Notes under the pieces: generated by a model
Databases searched by the model: none
What the model saw: only the letters and a program-made list of their open reading frames with translations
What the model was told of the DNA's origin: nothing
Shown: piece by piece, positions 23,776-36,244 of the stretch
Position numbering within the stretch: position 1 is the first letter of the stretch
Layout: every line of letters starts with the position of its first letter
Translations under genes and position numbers: made by a program
From: Spirodela intermedia
Taxonomy: Eukaryota > Streptophyta > Magnoliopsida > Alismatales > Araceae
Direction: 5' to 3'
DNA length: 64,000 nt
NCBI GenBank assembly: GCA_902729315.2
Contig: LR746265.1
Coordinates: forward strand, 5,808,892-5,872,891

Positions 23776-25525
23776 TGATAAGTCTTCATTATCATGAGTT
23801 AATAATTAGTAAATAATATAGTTTTAGCCTTAAATCATGATAAATAGACTTATATTTATGTTAAAGTGTGAAAAGTGATTTTCAATTAATTAATGTGAAT
23901 TTTTAGCTAATTATGTGATTTTATATGAATTGATATAATTTTTACATTCTTACTTTTGAGATAAATAAAGAAAAAGAAATAAAAATAAAAATATAGCAAA
24001 ATAGGGGGTACTCGCTAGCTAGTCGGGCCTACAAGTAGGTCAGAAGTGCAATCAGGGAGGAGTCACGAGTAAGGGCTCGAGCGACTAAGACCGATAGGGG
24101 CACGTGTGCACTACTCTCCTTCTACGTCACTAGTGGCTAGCTAGTTGTGGGGCAAAGAGTGGTCATACATGTGAGAGAAAGTGACTTATTTGGAAATGTA
24201 ATATTACTATATATTCTCCCGAAACTTTGGTGCACAAGTAATGTGGGACTAAACCAGTGTCACACCTTCCTCCGAAGGCTTCAATGATTTTAATACCTAT
24301 AATATCCTTTATTTATAATAGAGATATATTATGATGACATCATTTTATAATGGCATTAGAGTACTTATGTCAAACTCTCTCATGTAGGTGGGCAACCAAC
24401 GCGGGTTTGAATCATCTCAAAATTAAAACTCATATTTTTTTATCTGATTATCGTGACTTTCTTGTAGATCACCGGTGAAAGATTAAGCCACCAGAATTAC
24501 TGGATCATTGATGAAAATCTCATCAACACGATTTACACAACATTGTTACCAAAATTGTTAAACGATTCGTGATAAAAGAATCATGAATCTATTAAGTAAA
24601 GTATCTCTAATTGATCAACAAATAAGCCATCATCAAGAAGCAGATGATCTGCCGGAAGACGAGTCACCACCTCCTAAAAGCATATTAGATTGTAATGAAG
24701 AGCCTCCTCTTGCTGTGTGGACTTGAGGATAAAATTCCTTGACATATGCCCCACCTCTATCCAACTCTTCTCTATTGGGTGATAGTTATTGGGGAGCCAC
24801 AAAGTTGCTGTTTTTCTACTTTGTCGGGTGACAGCCACTAGAGACGATTCGACGACTCATTTCATTGATCTGTATACTTTGCAAAGAGATCTAGAGATTA
24901 TTCACATCATCTTTGTCTAAGAAGAGCCTTTGAGGCCGTGGACACTACACGATGATCCTCCCGAACTCTTAGGATTCTAGTACATCGTTGACACATCAGT
25001 ATCACGATGCCAAAACTCTGTTTTCCTACTTTCAACTTATTTTCTGCTTCATTTAGTGATAATTTGTGTGATTTAAATTTATCAAGATATATTTTATTAA
25101 ATTACGATTATTCTAGCTTTTACAGATCTTAATTTTATCAATTAAATCATTTGTAACCGCTTCTGTAAGAATCACTGAGCAGAACTTTATTTTTGTCTAA
25201 TTTGTGTCTGCTAGACGTTGACGTCATCTTGACATCCGCACCCTTATTTTCCTTTTTTGTGAATTTTAAATATATTTATTTTTTTTTCTAATATAAAATT
25301 CATAAAAAATAGTATTTTTAAAGTAAAATTTTGAATAATTACTTGATATTATATTATATTCCTATGATTGACCTAGAAAATTATCACTATTTTTTTTAAA
25401 AAAATATTGAATTATAATTGATATATTTGTTAAAAAATACTTCTAAATATCTAAAAATTCATATTTTTTAGTTTTATAAAGTTTTAAATTTACGTGATTT
25501 ACTATACAATGACTAAGTCACATCA
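23776..25525 (-). mobile_element. Solo LTR, copy C (1750 bp, inverted)
   Basis: Read on the minus strand it starts TGATGTGACTTAGTC and ends GAAGACTTATCA, so TG..CA is kept. Its flanks, GTGGT on the left and TTGAC on the right, are not a target duplication, unlike the other copies. It sits inside the integrase of the decayed chromovirus, and some integrase sequence is missing at the junction. That suggests a deletion or recombination after insertion. It carries GTCCCACATTA (24239-24249) and TATATAG (24207-24213). Confidence 0.8.
24207..24249 (-). promoter_or_regulatory. snRNA-type upstream element plus TATA, LTR copy C
   Basis: Minus strand: GTCCCACATTA (24249-24239), then 25 bp, then TATATAG from 24213. 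Hairpin arms follow around 24170-24097. Confidence 0.5.
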
Positions 25526-25964
25526 TTGACCTCTAATATATCTCAAAATATGATGACATGTATTAAAAATAAGCTTACCACTTTTGCTTTCAATTAGACT
25601 ACTTTGGGAGGAATGTGATGTATTTAGAAGGTACAACACATTGATATGTAGAATGGCTGATCATGGTTGCTAATCTTAGAGAGCCCAATGATAGTCTATT
25701 AATAATGACTCTTATGGTACCTCAAGAATGGGGAGAGTCTCTTGGTTTTCTACCATATTACATTATTTTACTTTGTTATATTAGTAAATAAGACATGAAC
25801 ATACATATGTCTTGACTTCTATTCTAAGTTATGTCAAACGTAAGTATCTACAAGAATGACCAAGGTGTACTAATGTCCTTAGTGGCCCACTTATGGTGCA
25901 TTGTAGCTCTCATATAGAAATTGTTACCTCAGTTGCTTCTTTTGTGGCATATTGGGCTGATGGC

Positions 25965-27564
25965 TGACAGAACTTAATTATATAATAAATTATGTAAATT
26001 TAAAATTTATAAAACTAAAAAATACTAATTTTTATATTTTTAGAAATATTTTAAAATAAATAAATTAATTATAATTTGATAAAAAGTTTTAAAAAATCAT
26101 AAGAAAATTTTAAGTCGATCATATAGATGTAATATAGTATTGGGTAATATTTATTTTTTTTTACAAAGAGTAAGATTTGTTATGATTTTCAAACTAAAGA
26201 AAAAAGATAAAATATATTTAAAAGGGAAATAAGGGTGTAGATGTTAGAATGGCATCATTGACTTGAGTAAACCAAATATGGCAAAAATAAAGTTTCATCT
26301 AGTGATTATTACAAAAGTGATGACATACGAATTAATTGGTCAAATCAAGATCTATAAAAATAAATAAAATTTTAATTTAATAAAAAATAATTTTGAAACT
26401 TAAAATCACACAAAAGATCAGTAAATTAAGTAAAAATAAGTTAAAAGTAGAAAAAATAGGGTTCTTGCTTTGTAATAGTGATTGTTGAAATTTTTGTGTG
26501 TTTGAGAGAATTATCAAATAATATTTATGACTTTAAAGGTTCTCCTTAGACATGAACAACCTAAGAATTCTTTAGATCTCCTTTTAAAATACAAGAAATG
26601 ATGATGAAAGTTAAACTAGTTAAAATTAGTAAAATAGAATTTCAACATTATGGCGATGGTGCATCAGAATTTTGAGTGTTTAGAAGAGACTATTGTGTGT
26701 CCACAACCTCAAAGACTTTCCTTAAATATGAACGACGTGAATAATCTCAAGATCTTCTTACAATGTCTAGAAATTAATAAGGTGGGTTGGCGAATCATCT
26801 TTAGCAATTGTCATCTAGCAGAGTGAAAAAATGACGACTTTACAAATCTCTAGTGGCTATCACTCGACAAAAATAAATTAAATAGAGGTAGGATATATCT
26901 TAAGAAAGTTTATTTTCAAGTATGTGCAACAAGAATAGACTCTTCATCACATCTGGTATATTCTTAAGAGGTGGCGGCTAGTCTTCCAAAAGATTGTCTT
27001 TTTTACAATGATGATTAATTTATTAATCAATAAGAGATAATTTATTCAATAGATTCATAACCTTTTTATATAATCATTTATTCATTTTAATAATAATTCT
27101 TTATAATTATGTTGACAAGATTTTCATTGATGATTATGTGATAATAGTTCCACATTAGTTATTTTTTAAGTTTTGAGATAGATATATAGTTACAAGATTA
27201 TGTGATTAATAAACCTCTTTTTTGCCTATGTATGACAACTCCTTGCCTAATGCTTAATTGACCACTAGTGATGTGGAAGGAGAGTGATTCACACTTGTTC
27301 CCTACAAATCGTTCATTGCTTGAGCCCTCTACTCACGGTGGGTCATCCTTTTTTATATTTATATTTTATTTTATTTATCTTTATTTATTTCAATAATATA
27401 ATTATATAAATTCATATAAAATTACATATTTAGCCAAAAATTCATATTAACTAATTAAAAAGTACTTTTCATAATTTAACATAAATAAAAATCTATTTAT
27501 TGTGAGTTAAAGCTTAAACTATATTATTAATTAATTATTAACTTATGATAATGAAGACTTATCA
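25965..27564 (+). mobile_element. Solo LTR, copy D (1600 bp)
   Basis: Begins TGACAGAACTTAATT and ends GAAGACTTATCA, with a perfect target duplication ATGGC at 25960-25964 and 27565-27569. It is inserted into the chromovirus between RNase H and integrase, opposite in orientation to the host. It carries GTTCCACATTA at 27147-27157 and TATATAG at 27183 (25 bp gap), then weaker hairpin arms. Internally it is more AT-rich than copy A, as expected after C-to-T decay. Confidence 0.85.
27147..27189 (+). promoter_or_regulatory. snRNA-type upstream element plus TATA, LTR copy D
   Basis: GTTCCACATTA at 27147-27157, then 25 bp, then TATATAG at 27183-27189. Confidence 0.45.
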
Positions 27565-29011
27565 ATGGCCCTCTAAATAGAAAACATCATATTCCATCTA
27601 AAATCACCGAGTTTCTCTTGTCTCAGTCTATTATATGAGGTGCATAACTATTGAGTCTATACCATAGGCTTCTCATATGATATCAAAAAGATCACTATAC
27701 TTGTTGAGAGGACAACCATGCCATTAGTGAGCTCTCTACAACTCAAGACATTTGCAATAACATTAGCACATCCCGAAGGAAAGTGGAGCCCGACTTGAGC
27801 AACCTTAGTGATAACTCATATTTTGTCAACAATCTTATTGCAACATGTGTTTGGGGGTCAGCTTCTTTAGGGAGTTGAAGTAGCTTGTAGTGACATTGTT
27901 GGTCTAGACAATAGAAGTGTTGCCCAATAAATAGTGGCACCACACCTATAAGTAGTGAACAACTACTATCATTTCCTTATCATAGATTGAGTATTGTTGT
28001 TCTATATCATTTTATTTTTTTCTTTCAAAAGTAAGGGGTTGGCCATTCTACATGGAAACTCTACCAATAGCTATTTCCGAAGTATTAGTGTGTACCTAAA
28101 AGGCTTTGGCAAAATCAAGCATAGAAAATTAGTTTATCAATGATGACCATTTGCAAATTGTCAAGCATATGTTGGTACTTCTTAGTCCATGCCCATCTTT
28201 GATCCTTTTCTAAGAGCTCCATCATTGATGCGACTAATTGTGAGAAGCCTTTTATGAATGTTTGATAGTAGTGAGCAAGCTTAAAAAAATGACCTTAATT
28301 CAAATACTCTCTTAGGCATCAACCATTAATTGATTATGATCACTTTTTTTCAATCCATTTAAATCTACCCACGTCCCACCATGTAGCCAAGGAATTAAGC
28401 CTCATAAAAGGTGAAATCACAAATTTTCAGGTTGAGTTGTAACTAACTTGCCTACAGTGTCTCCATCACCTATCTTAGGTGTGCCAAATTCTCCTATATA
28501 CAATGATTGTACACCAAATATCATCCAAGTATACCACCATAATCTTATTAAAAAATAGTCAAGAGTATATGATTTATCATGATACAAAAAGTGACTGGAG
28601 TATTTTTTAGTTCAAAAGGTATCATAGTAAATTTGTAAGACCCATAATGTGTAATACACAGTTTTATGCTTGTCCTCTTCCTTGGTTTGGATTTAGTGAT
28701 ATCTTCTCTTCAAGTTCAACTTAGATAAAATCTATACCTTACTTAATTGATCAAACAAATCTTTCATATTAGACATTGGGTGTTTATTCTTCATTTTTTT
28801 TTAATTTGGGGCCTTGTAATCCACACACAAACTTAAAGATTTATTCTTTTTTTTATTGAAAAAGCACAAATTCACCAAATGATCTATGAGAGGAACGAAT
28901 GTGTCCTACTTGCAACAATTCCTTTAGTTGTTTTCTTAACTCCTCCAAGTATACTAGAGGCCTCTTGTATGAGGCTCGAGTAGAAGGTCATTATTTTGGA
29001 GGAAGCTTAAT

Positions 29012-29840
29012 TGAGTGCTCAATCTCTCATCTTAGGGGGATCTTGACAGATAAATTTTTAGGCATAATGTCTTTAAAATATTTAAGTAAATATAGTACCT
29101 ATAGGTGACATACCAAGCTCCTCTATTCACCTTCCTCTACTTCCCCGGGTATCACAAGAAAAATGTCCACATCTCACCGAGAATCCACCATATTGCATAG
29201 TTGAGATCAGCTGTTGCTCTGCTCTTTGTTGTGCCAACCTTACATGAAGTTCGTCTACTCACTTCCACAAATAATTAACCAAATATAGTGGAGAAAAATC
29301 CCAACCTTGCCTTGACCACAAAGTTACTGCCCAATATGACATTGAAGTCATCCATCTCTAGGACTACATGCACCAACTTGGGGTTTCTACTTGGCGTGCC
29401 AAGCCAAAAAAGGGATCAGCCTCTGGGTTGAGACGAGCCCTCACCATGTGTATGTTTGTATAGTCCAGAAAATGAGTGCTCAATGGAATGCTTGATCTCT
29501 CATCTACGGGAAAGTTTGGCAAGTAATTTTTAGTCATAGTGTCTTTGAAATCTTTAAGTAAATGTAGTAACTACAGGTGACATATCAAGCTCCTTGTGTT
29601 CACCTTATTCCACTTCCTGTAGTGTCATGAGAAGAGTGTCCACATCCTGTCGACAATCTACCTTGACTTACATAGTTGAGACCACCTAAAGCTTGCTCTC
29701 TCTTGCACTGATCTCTACACAACTGCTCACCTCCACAAATAATTAGTTTATTGTAGTAGAGGAAAATCTCGACCTTGGCTTGACCTCAAAGTCAACACCA
29801 AAGATGACGTCAAAGTCATCCATCTATAAGATCAAGAAGT
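29012..29840. repeat. Tandem duplication inside the chromovirus protease/RT region
   Basis: 29012-29370 and about 29478-29840 align. Both contain TCTCTCATCT, ATTTTTAGGCATA/AGTCATA-GTGTCTTT, AAGTAAATATAG/AAGTAAATGTAG, GGTGACATACC/ATC-AAGCTCCT, CACAAATAATTA and GTCATCCATCT. The offset is about 470 bp at one end and more at the other, because of indels. The duplicated unit carries the DDFNVILG protease-like segment. Confidence 0.7.
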
Positions 29841-31110
29841 CGAGAGTGTCTTACCACGTGCCAACTTCAGTTTCCTCGTGGTGTGTGGACCTAACATGAC
29901 CTTTTGCCTCAGTTCGTGACCTTGACTATGTTATTGGTTTGGACCAGTTTTAACCCTCAATCACCAGCGGATGTTGCTCCTGTGCCAGCACTTGATTGAG
30001 ACGAGCCCTTGTCATTTGGTTGTTTGTTTGATTTGGATAGTCGATGCTCTTTTGAGGGCCGCCACAAACATGACACCCTATCCACCATGGTCCCTCGAGC
30101 TGGCGGAGTGCACCTCCACTTGAGGCTCCCTAGTCCCTACCAGCTTGTTCTCCTCTTCCCACACCTTGTGAGTTTGAGTCTCCATGATCGCAACCATTGT
30201 CACAACCTCAAACCCCTTGGCTAGTGTTAGCACTAGCTTCCTACTATTGGCACCGATTGTCTATTAACACATTCGTCACAACCATCCATGTGCGAATGTC
30301 CTGTACACCTTGGTGATGCAGCTTGTTCTAGGCTTAAGTCTACAACCCCTCAATGAAGTACTAAAGTTTGTCATCCTCATCCGTCCTCAGTAGCTTCAGC
30401 AGCAAGATCAAAAATTTCTCCATATATTTGCAGATGGATCTAGTGTGCTTCAGGTGACTCATTGCTATTCTCATTGCCTAGCTCGAGTTGACTAGATGAA
30501 ACTGATCCTATATCTCCTTGACTAGCTCGTTTCAACAGGTCAAAGCTAGCCTCGACTAGTCCTCAAACCTCAGTTGCCAGCATGTCTTGACTTGCCCCAC
30601 CAAGTGTAGACTGCCAATAGGTGAGAGCTGGCGGGGACTTTCTCCTGATGTGTTTGGAGGTTTGTGATCCAACTTTGAAGGCCGACCACTGCCTCCTCTA
30701 GCTGTCACTACAACTTGGCCACCTCTTCAACTAGTTCCTCCTATTAGGCTGAAATCCTGGTCTTCTGGGCTACGTATGACGTAGCCATCTCCCCAACTTC
30801 TTTGGGAAACTTTGATGTCTATTTCTCTAAGATATTTTCTGTTTAATCAAATTCCAAGCCGGGGGTGTAGGAATTTTAGAGAATTATTATTAAGCCGAGC
30901 TTTTGGGCTTACTATTAATGGGCTGATTGTAGCGTTTGCAATAATGACCGATGGTTTTAGAATATATATATATATATATACCCTTGCGCCTCGCAGCAGG
31001 AAGACTGTTCTCCCCCGCAGCAGCCTCTTCCACGACATGGCAACCTTGTTGCCCCTGCGAGTCCGAGTTCTTGTCGAGCTACTCTCACCCCTCTTCTCCC
31101 TAGCGCAGTT

Positions 31111-34100
31111 ATGCCTGGGAAAGGGCAGAGGAGGCGGGAGAAGAACTACAGGCCGCCCACGGTAGCGACTCCCGCCTACTCCCCGCCCGACCCTCGCCCC
31201 GCCCTGCGGATGCTGTCCCCTCCCCCTTCCCCCGGTCTAGGTGCCTCCCCTTCTCTTTCTCTCTCTCTCATCACTCTATCTTTTCTGTTCTATTCGTCGA
31301 TTTTTCAAACATTGTCGTTTCTCTTGACGTGGGTATAGAAACTTTTGAGGGCAGCAAAGACAGTCGGGATCGTCTGTATAAACGAGTCAACCGAGGCAAC
31401 TCAGTAAGACTGACTCGATTTGCAGTCACTTGAGTGTTCACCTTAGTTGTAACCATCTTCCTATTGGCATTTCAATCGGGGTTTTATGGCGATTTGGATT
31501 CCGTCTTATTGTTTTGAGTTCATTTCTTAATTGAATGTTTACCCACAGTGGCCAGAACAATACTAGACGACGACTTTACTGCAAGTTTTTATGGGCATCA
31601 CCTTGTAGGATACTTACACTGTGTCTCTCCCTGGGACCGGAAAATTATGTCTTAATATTGCCCTGATATATTTCTTTGAATTTGCAACAATATTACCCAT
31701 AGATTCTTTCTTTCCACTTTCCAGGAAGATGGGTCCTCGATGATTTGGGGGGAAATAGTGGCTGTGGACATTCCCAATTCTTATGTCTCACTAGATAGAC
31801 ACTTACTGTTCGAGATGTGACCTAAATTTGAGTGGGTGTCTTGAGTATCAAATTTGGGTGGCTTCTGCTGCTGAAGTTTCTTGTAGCTCTCAGTATAAAA
31901 AGTTCATCAACATGTGATAAAATATGACTTGAATGGCATATCAGCACGAAATCCTTTTGAAGGGCGCGCTACCAGATGCTACAAACACAAAAAAAATTGC
32001 GAGTTTTGCTCCACGAGGAAAACGTGCCTATTTACCGTAATTGAATTTTTGTTTTGTTTTGATTCTTACTTTCATGTTGACCTCTGGTGGGGATTGCTTG
32101 GCCGTTCTTTCTTTGTCACATCCTATTTCCTCATTTTTGCTCTCTTGTTTCCAGATGTGTATATTTTCTCCTCCCATATTTCCAGTCCGTGTCACTTTTT
32201 CTTGTGTTCGTCATTGTCACAGATAATTGTTGGCTTTATATCATCCTCGTCCACTTGAGAAGAACTCATTTTCCAATAGTTTTGGGCTGTCCAGAGTTAG
32301 GGTTGCATCAATATTGGTTAAAGCATCAAGATATCATAGCGTTGATGGAATTTAAACTAGTTGACCAGATTGAGGAGACATCATTGAGAGAAAAAAGAAG
32401 ATCCTGACGAAGTGGCAAATATGGGGTCACGTGATAAGATAACGTGAAAGCGAATAAAGAAAGGTGCTATGGACCTTCGATTTCAGGATCTAGAGCAAGC
32501 TGGTGGATATAGAAACAGAAGGGTAAGGGGTAAGTAAATATTTCATGTTGGAGATTTGATTTATCATCAGATAATGCCCATAAGATTCATTTAGATTATT
32601 GAATACTGAGAACACCTTGTAATCTCTGTGATATTGTCACGCAAGACATTGTTTTGGTCCGGTTAAATACTAAATTCATCAATCAAAGAACTCAGAAGTT
32701 GTTACTGTTTCTTCTTTAATTTTGAAGAAGCTTCCTTTGACACTTTAAAAATAATTTTAATATGGGTAATTCCTTTATTTATTATTTGGTATAGAAAGGG
32801 TGCAATGCATCTTATTTGGTAGAGAAAGTTGCATTAAATCTGATTGGGTTTTTTGTGAGTCATGCTATGTAGTAGCTCTTTATTTTCTTTTTTCTGGACG
32901 AATCATAAATATCAAAGCTAAAGAAAGCTCCTCGTTTTTCTGCGTCATTTACTCATCTCTTCTTTAGTAATTGATATTCTTGTTACTATAGAGGTACACT
33001 TGTTTGAAGATTAAGTAGGTTCTATATGTAAATTAATGAACGGCTTTTAAGAGCTATCTGTAAATAAGATGGACCTAGAGTCTTAGGTTTATTTTGAAAG
33101 ATAGGCCTGTGCTGATAACCCAGGTAAATGAGCAACTTTTAAGGGGTTTCTATAAAACAAGGGGGACACGCTTCTTTTGTTCGTTTTGGAGGGTTGGCTC
33201 CCGCCCAGAATGTAGATAACTTGCTAGCAAATTAGTTTCATGCTTGGAAGGTTAAAATTTATAAAGCCGTTATGCCCTATTTTAGATGCCTTCAGTTGAG
33301 TACTTGCTGAATCTAAAATTTTGTGTTGCTTTCAAAACTTTCATGTTCTTTGATGTGGATTACTTGTTGGGAGGTAGAGTTCGCTTGCATTGTGGACTAA
33401 GGATGTTACCTCCTTGTTGTCTTTCTCATCGAAGTTCGTAACCTACAACTCGTACTCCTCTTCAAATCAAAATGGCCGATGTAATTATATGCATTTGGGG
33501 TACGTCAGGCATGGATCTCTTTTCCATCAAAATTATGTTATGCCGAGACATATTGAACAGGTACCTTAAAGCAAGAAAGATAAAAGACAAGAAAGCGCAG
33601 AACGGTGAACGTTCAGAGTTTGCTGACCATGAGCAAGCTAAATTTGGTTAAGTTGTCGATGCTCCACCGGAGCTATCATTTCCTAAGGTAAGAGCTACTA
33701 CTTGCCCATGCAGTCTAATCTCCACGTGATCGTGGATTTGAAGGTTCTCTGCCATTTTTCCAGGGTTTATAGACTGCCCTTGATGCTTCGACTGAGAGGC
33801 GTCGTCTGCAGGCCATTGAGGCACAACAGAGTCAGAAAGGATGGGAACCAAGACTTGGCATCCATCTTCCTTTCATTTCCGAAGGGCATTCTGATTGACC
33901 CTTGGATGTTCTCCAACGAAACGCACTGAGGAACAACGGAGTCAGAAAGGATGGGAACCAAGACTTGGCATCCATCTTCCTTTCATTTCCGAAGTGCATT
34001 CTGATTGACCCTTGGATGTCCTTCACGTAAGGGTCGGTTCATCCCACCTTCTATAACTCAGGCGTCTTCCATCACTCTCCTTCACGTCGTCTCTTTCTTT

Positions 34101-34300
34101 CCACGTAATCTCCTTTTCGCCTCTAGTGTGCGTCTTCAGCTGCTGTTCAGCTCACCATACTGCCGTGTCACCGCCTCTCTTTCTCTCTATCTTCCGCTGC
34201 AGACTACCGTCCGAGAAGGGGTATCGACCCATTCTCCCACCTATCGTGATACCTGTACTCCCTCGGCTTATCCTTCCACTCAGGTTCCTATCACATTCTC
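31111..34300 (+). pseudogene. CCDC137-like pseudogene, duplicate of 11243-14279
   Basis: All five exon regions and the introns align with the intact gene. The start codon and MPGKGQRRREKNYR are kept (ATG at 31111). One G is lost in the run after AACTACAG, which shifts the frame and turns the Pro-rich segment into an unrelated peptide. Exon 3 has lesions near 32390-32460. Exon 4 has an in-frame TAA at about 33647 (GGTTAAGTTG). In exon 5 the last block is duplicated in tandem and followed by unrelated sequence. The promoter region is also duplicated, from about 30860. No protein of the family can be made. Confidence 0.8.
33826..34022 (+). repeat. Tandem duplication of about 95-105 bp in pseudogene exon 5
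   Basis: The block with CAGAGTCAGAAAGGATGGG, ACTTGGCATCCATCTTCC and TCTGATTGACCCTTGGATG occurs at about 33826-33910 and again at about 33925-34020, almost unchanged. The intact gene has it once. Confidence 0.85.
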
Positions 34301-34509
34301 AATAGTTCTTGGAATTTTCCAGGATGTCTGGGGGGACTAAATTTGTCCTCGTCCTTCTCTGATTCTCCATTCATCTTCGAGCAGGATCAGTGGGATCCAT
34401 CCGGAGATTCTCCGTAGAAAGAGATGTTGGAACCCTCTCTTTCTGCGTTTGTAATGGATTTTGGCCCTCCGGAAGACGTTCCTATTGCGTGTAGTGACGG
34501 TATTTTCTT

Positions 34510-35970
34510 CCATAATACCCTACAAATAAGTTTTCTGCAAGAGTAATCACCTTCTTGCCTGCCTTCATGAAATCCCTACAGCTAGAAACCTAAGAAAATT
34601 ATAAGGAAACAAACATCAGAATCTGGGATCTCGATTTCCAGATACAGATCAAAGTATTATAAAATTTTAAATATTTGTCTCAAGGAAATCGGTCGCTTTT
34701 AGAGGGGAAAAAAACCCTAAGAAGGCACTGTTCAAAGCTTCTGTGCGAGTAAAAACTAAAGAATCTTGTGTGTGAAGGAAAAAATGCAGTATCTTTGCAT
34801 GCTCAAAACTATACCAGAGAATCTGATCGAGTAATATGGTTACCTAATTTGATCAATGGAATGTAGCTCATAATCTAAGTTCACAAACTTTTGTCAGCGT
34901 AATCACAATTACTGCCGTGAGTCTCTAGATATACACATGACTAAATGGTTGACTGGAATACAAGATACACAGAGCAGAGCTCACACAAACTCTGAACAAA
35001 TAACAAGGATCAGGGTATATGATGGGTGGTCAACAATATGCTATCCATATGCTCTGAGTCCTTATTGAAGAAGTACCTTGAAAATATAGCGAACTATGGA
35101 GAGGAACAGATCAAAAGAAGAATTTTTGAGCTCATTGATTCTTCATTGAATGCTTTGAAACAAGGAGAGTTTTTTTCACTACATATCTCATGTATCTGGC
35201 ATACAAAAGGATTTAGGCATACAACCACTGCGGATTGAAGGGGATGCGCCAAACCTGAGGTTCTAGTTTATGTTAGCAAGATCTTGATTGGAAAACACTG
35301 AATATGTGGCGTAAAAAGTTTTCTATTTGGAGAGAGTACCCTGATGAGATACATAAATCAGAAATTAACTGATAAGGAGGAAAAGAAGTCATCCAATATG
35401 GCTGTTTCGGGCTTTTTATTAATACTTCAATTATGTTATAAAGCAAGGGGTTAGTTAGCAAAGGGAGGGGCACATGCTTAATAGTTTGCCAGAACGCAAA
35501 AAATATATCCGCCAAATATCTCCAATGTCTGAATCAAGTCCACTATATACACATCTACCACAAAGATTTTTGATTAGGGGGAGAGATTTCGACATACCTT
35601 ATGCTGAGGGGACAACGTAAAGAACTGAGACCCATGGAGAAAAAAATAATATATAATTTTAACATATCCGAAAATAAAATTTAAATATTACCCAGATGTG
35701 AATATTAAGCACATTTACATAATGATCAATATATAATATGATATAAAGCCGCACGGTAAATATTGCTGATTTAGAGAAAGATCTACAAAGTTGGAAAACG
35801 TAGAATGGAATAAGATGAAACTGAACAAACCCATAAATCTGACAGTTTGCACCAGTGTTTTGTGTGTTCCTCTCACCAAATTTTAATCAGTGGGGCTTTG
35901 TGGGAGTAAATACCCATTATGACCGAGAGAAAGTCGCTCTAGTGATCCGTACGACATAAGCAGGTGGGAT
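34510..35970. other. Intergenic DNA, no supported gene
   Basis: This lies between the 3' end of the CCDC137-like pseudogene and the last exon of P450-2. The 70-codon frame at 35026-35238 has no feature I recognise. At the first locus the corresponding gap is only about 100 bp, so roughly 1.3 kb has been inserted here or lost there. Confidence 0.5.
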
Positions 35971-36244
35971 GGGTTAACGCTTGATTTGCCTTGGGAAAGC
36001 TCGCAGGCATAGCCCCTGCATCTGGAGCGTGAGCATGGTTTGGTAGCCGACGTCCTTCCCATCGTCGGTCATCTCGAATGCAAAGAACTGGAGGAGGACG
36101 GCCGCGAAGATCTTCATCTGGCGATACGCAAACTCCCTCTCGAGACAAACTCGGGGACCCACCTGGTGGACATGAAAGGGCTCTCATGGCGGAGACTACC
36201 TTGAGTGAAACATCAAAATGGAAGGAGCAGGAGGATGGGGAGAC

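Larger units (their letters stand above)
23430..30790 (-). mobile_element. Decayed Ty3/gypsy chromovirus, gag to integrase, split by two solo LTRs
   Basis: The minus strand reads in order. A gag with a degenerate zinc knuckle (CHVCGGPQKSIDYP) lies near 30030-30090. Protease-like DFNVILGSNFV lies near 29310-29360. Reverse transcriptase follows: PPK...LEELRKQLKEL near 28930-29000, CVDYKAPN near 28810, PFELKNTPVTF near 28610 and VVYLDDIW near 28520-28545. RNase H lies near 27900-28120 (ND.EQQYSIYDKEM.VVVHYL.VW.HYLLG). Integrase core remnants lie at 25530-25960, and the integrase C-terminal part at 23430-23770 (DGQIK...HHYIMKH.DN.VEWL). LTRs at 25965-27564 and 23776-25525 interrupt it. Many stops; inactive. 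Confidence 0.85.

Noticed and set aside
16885-27564. Interpretation of the 1.6 kb repeats as DNA transposons or MITEs
   Set aside because: Terminal inverted repeats are absent apart from TG..CA, and target duplications are 5 bp, as for LTR elements.
35026-35238. 70-codon frame, a possible small gene
   Set aside because: No homologue recognised, no promoter signal and no second exon; the composition is as expected by chance in this region.
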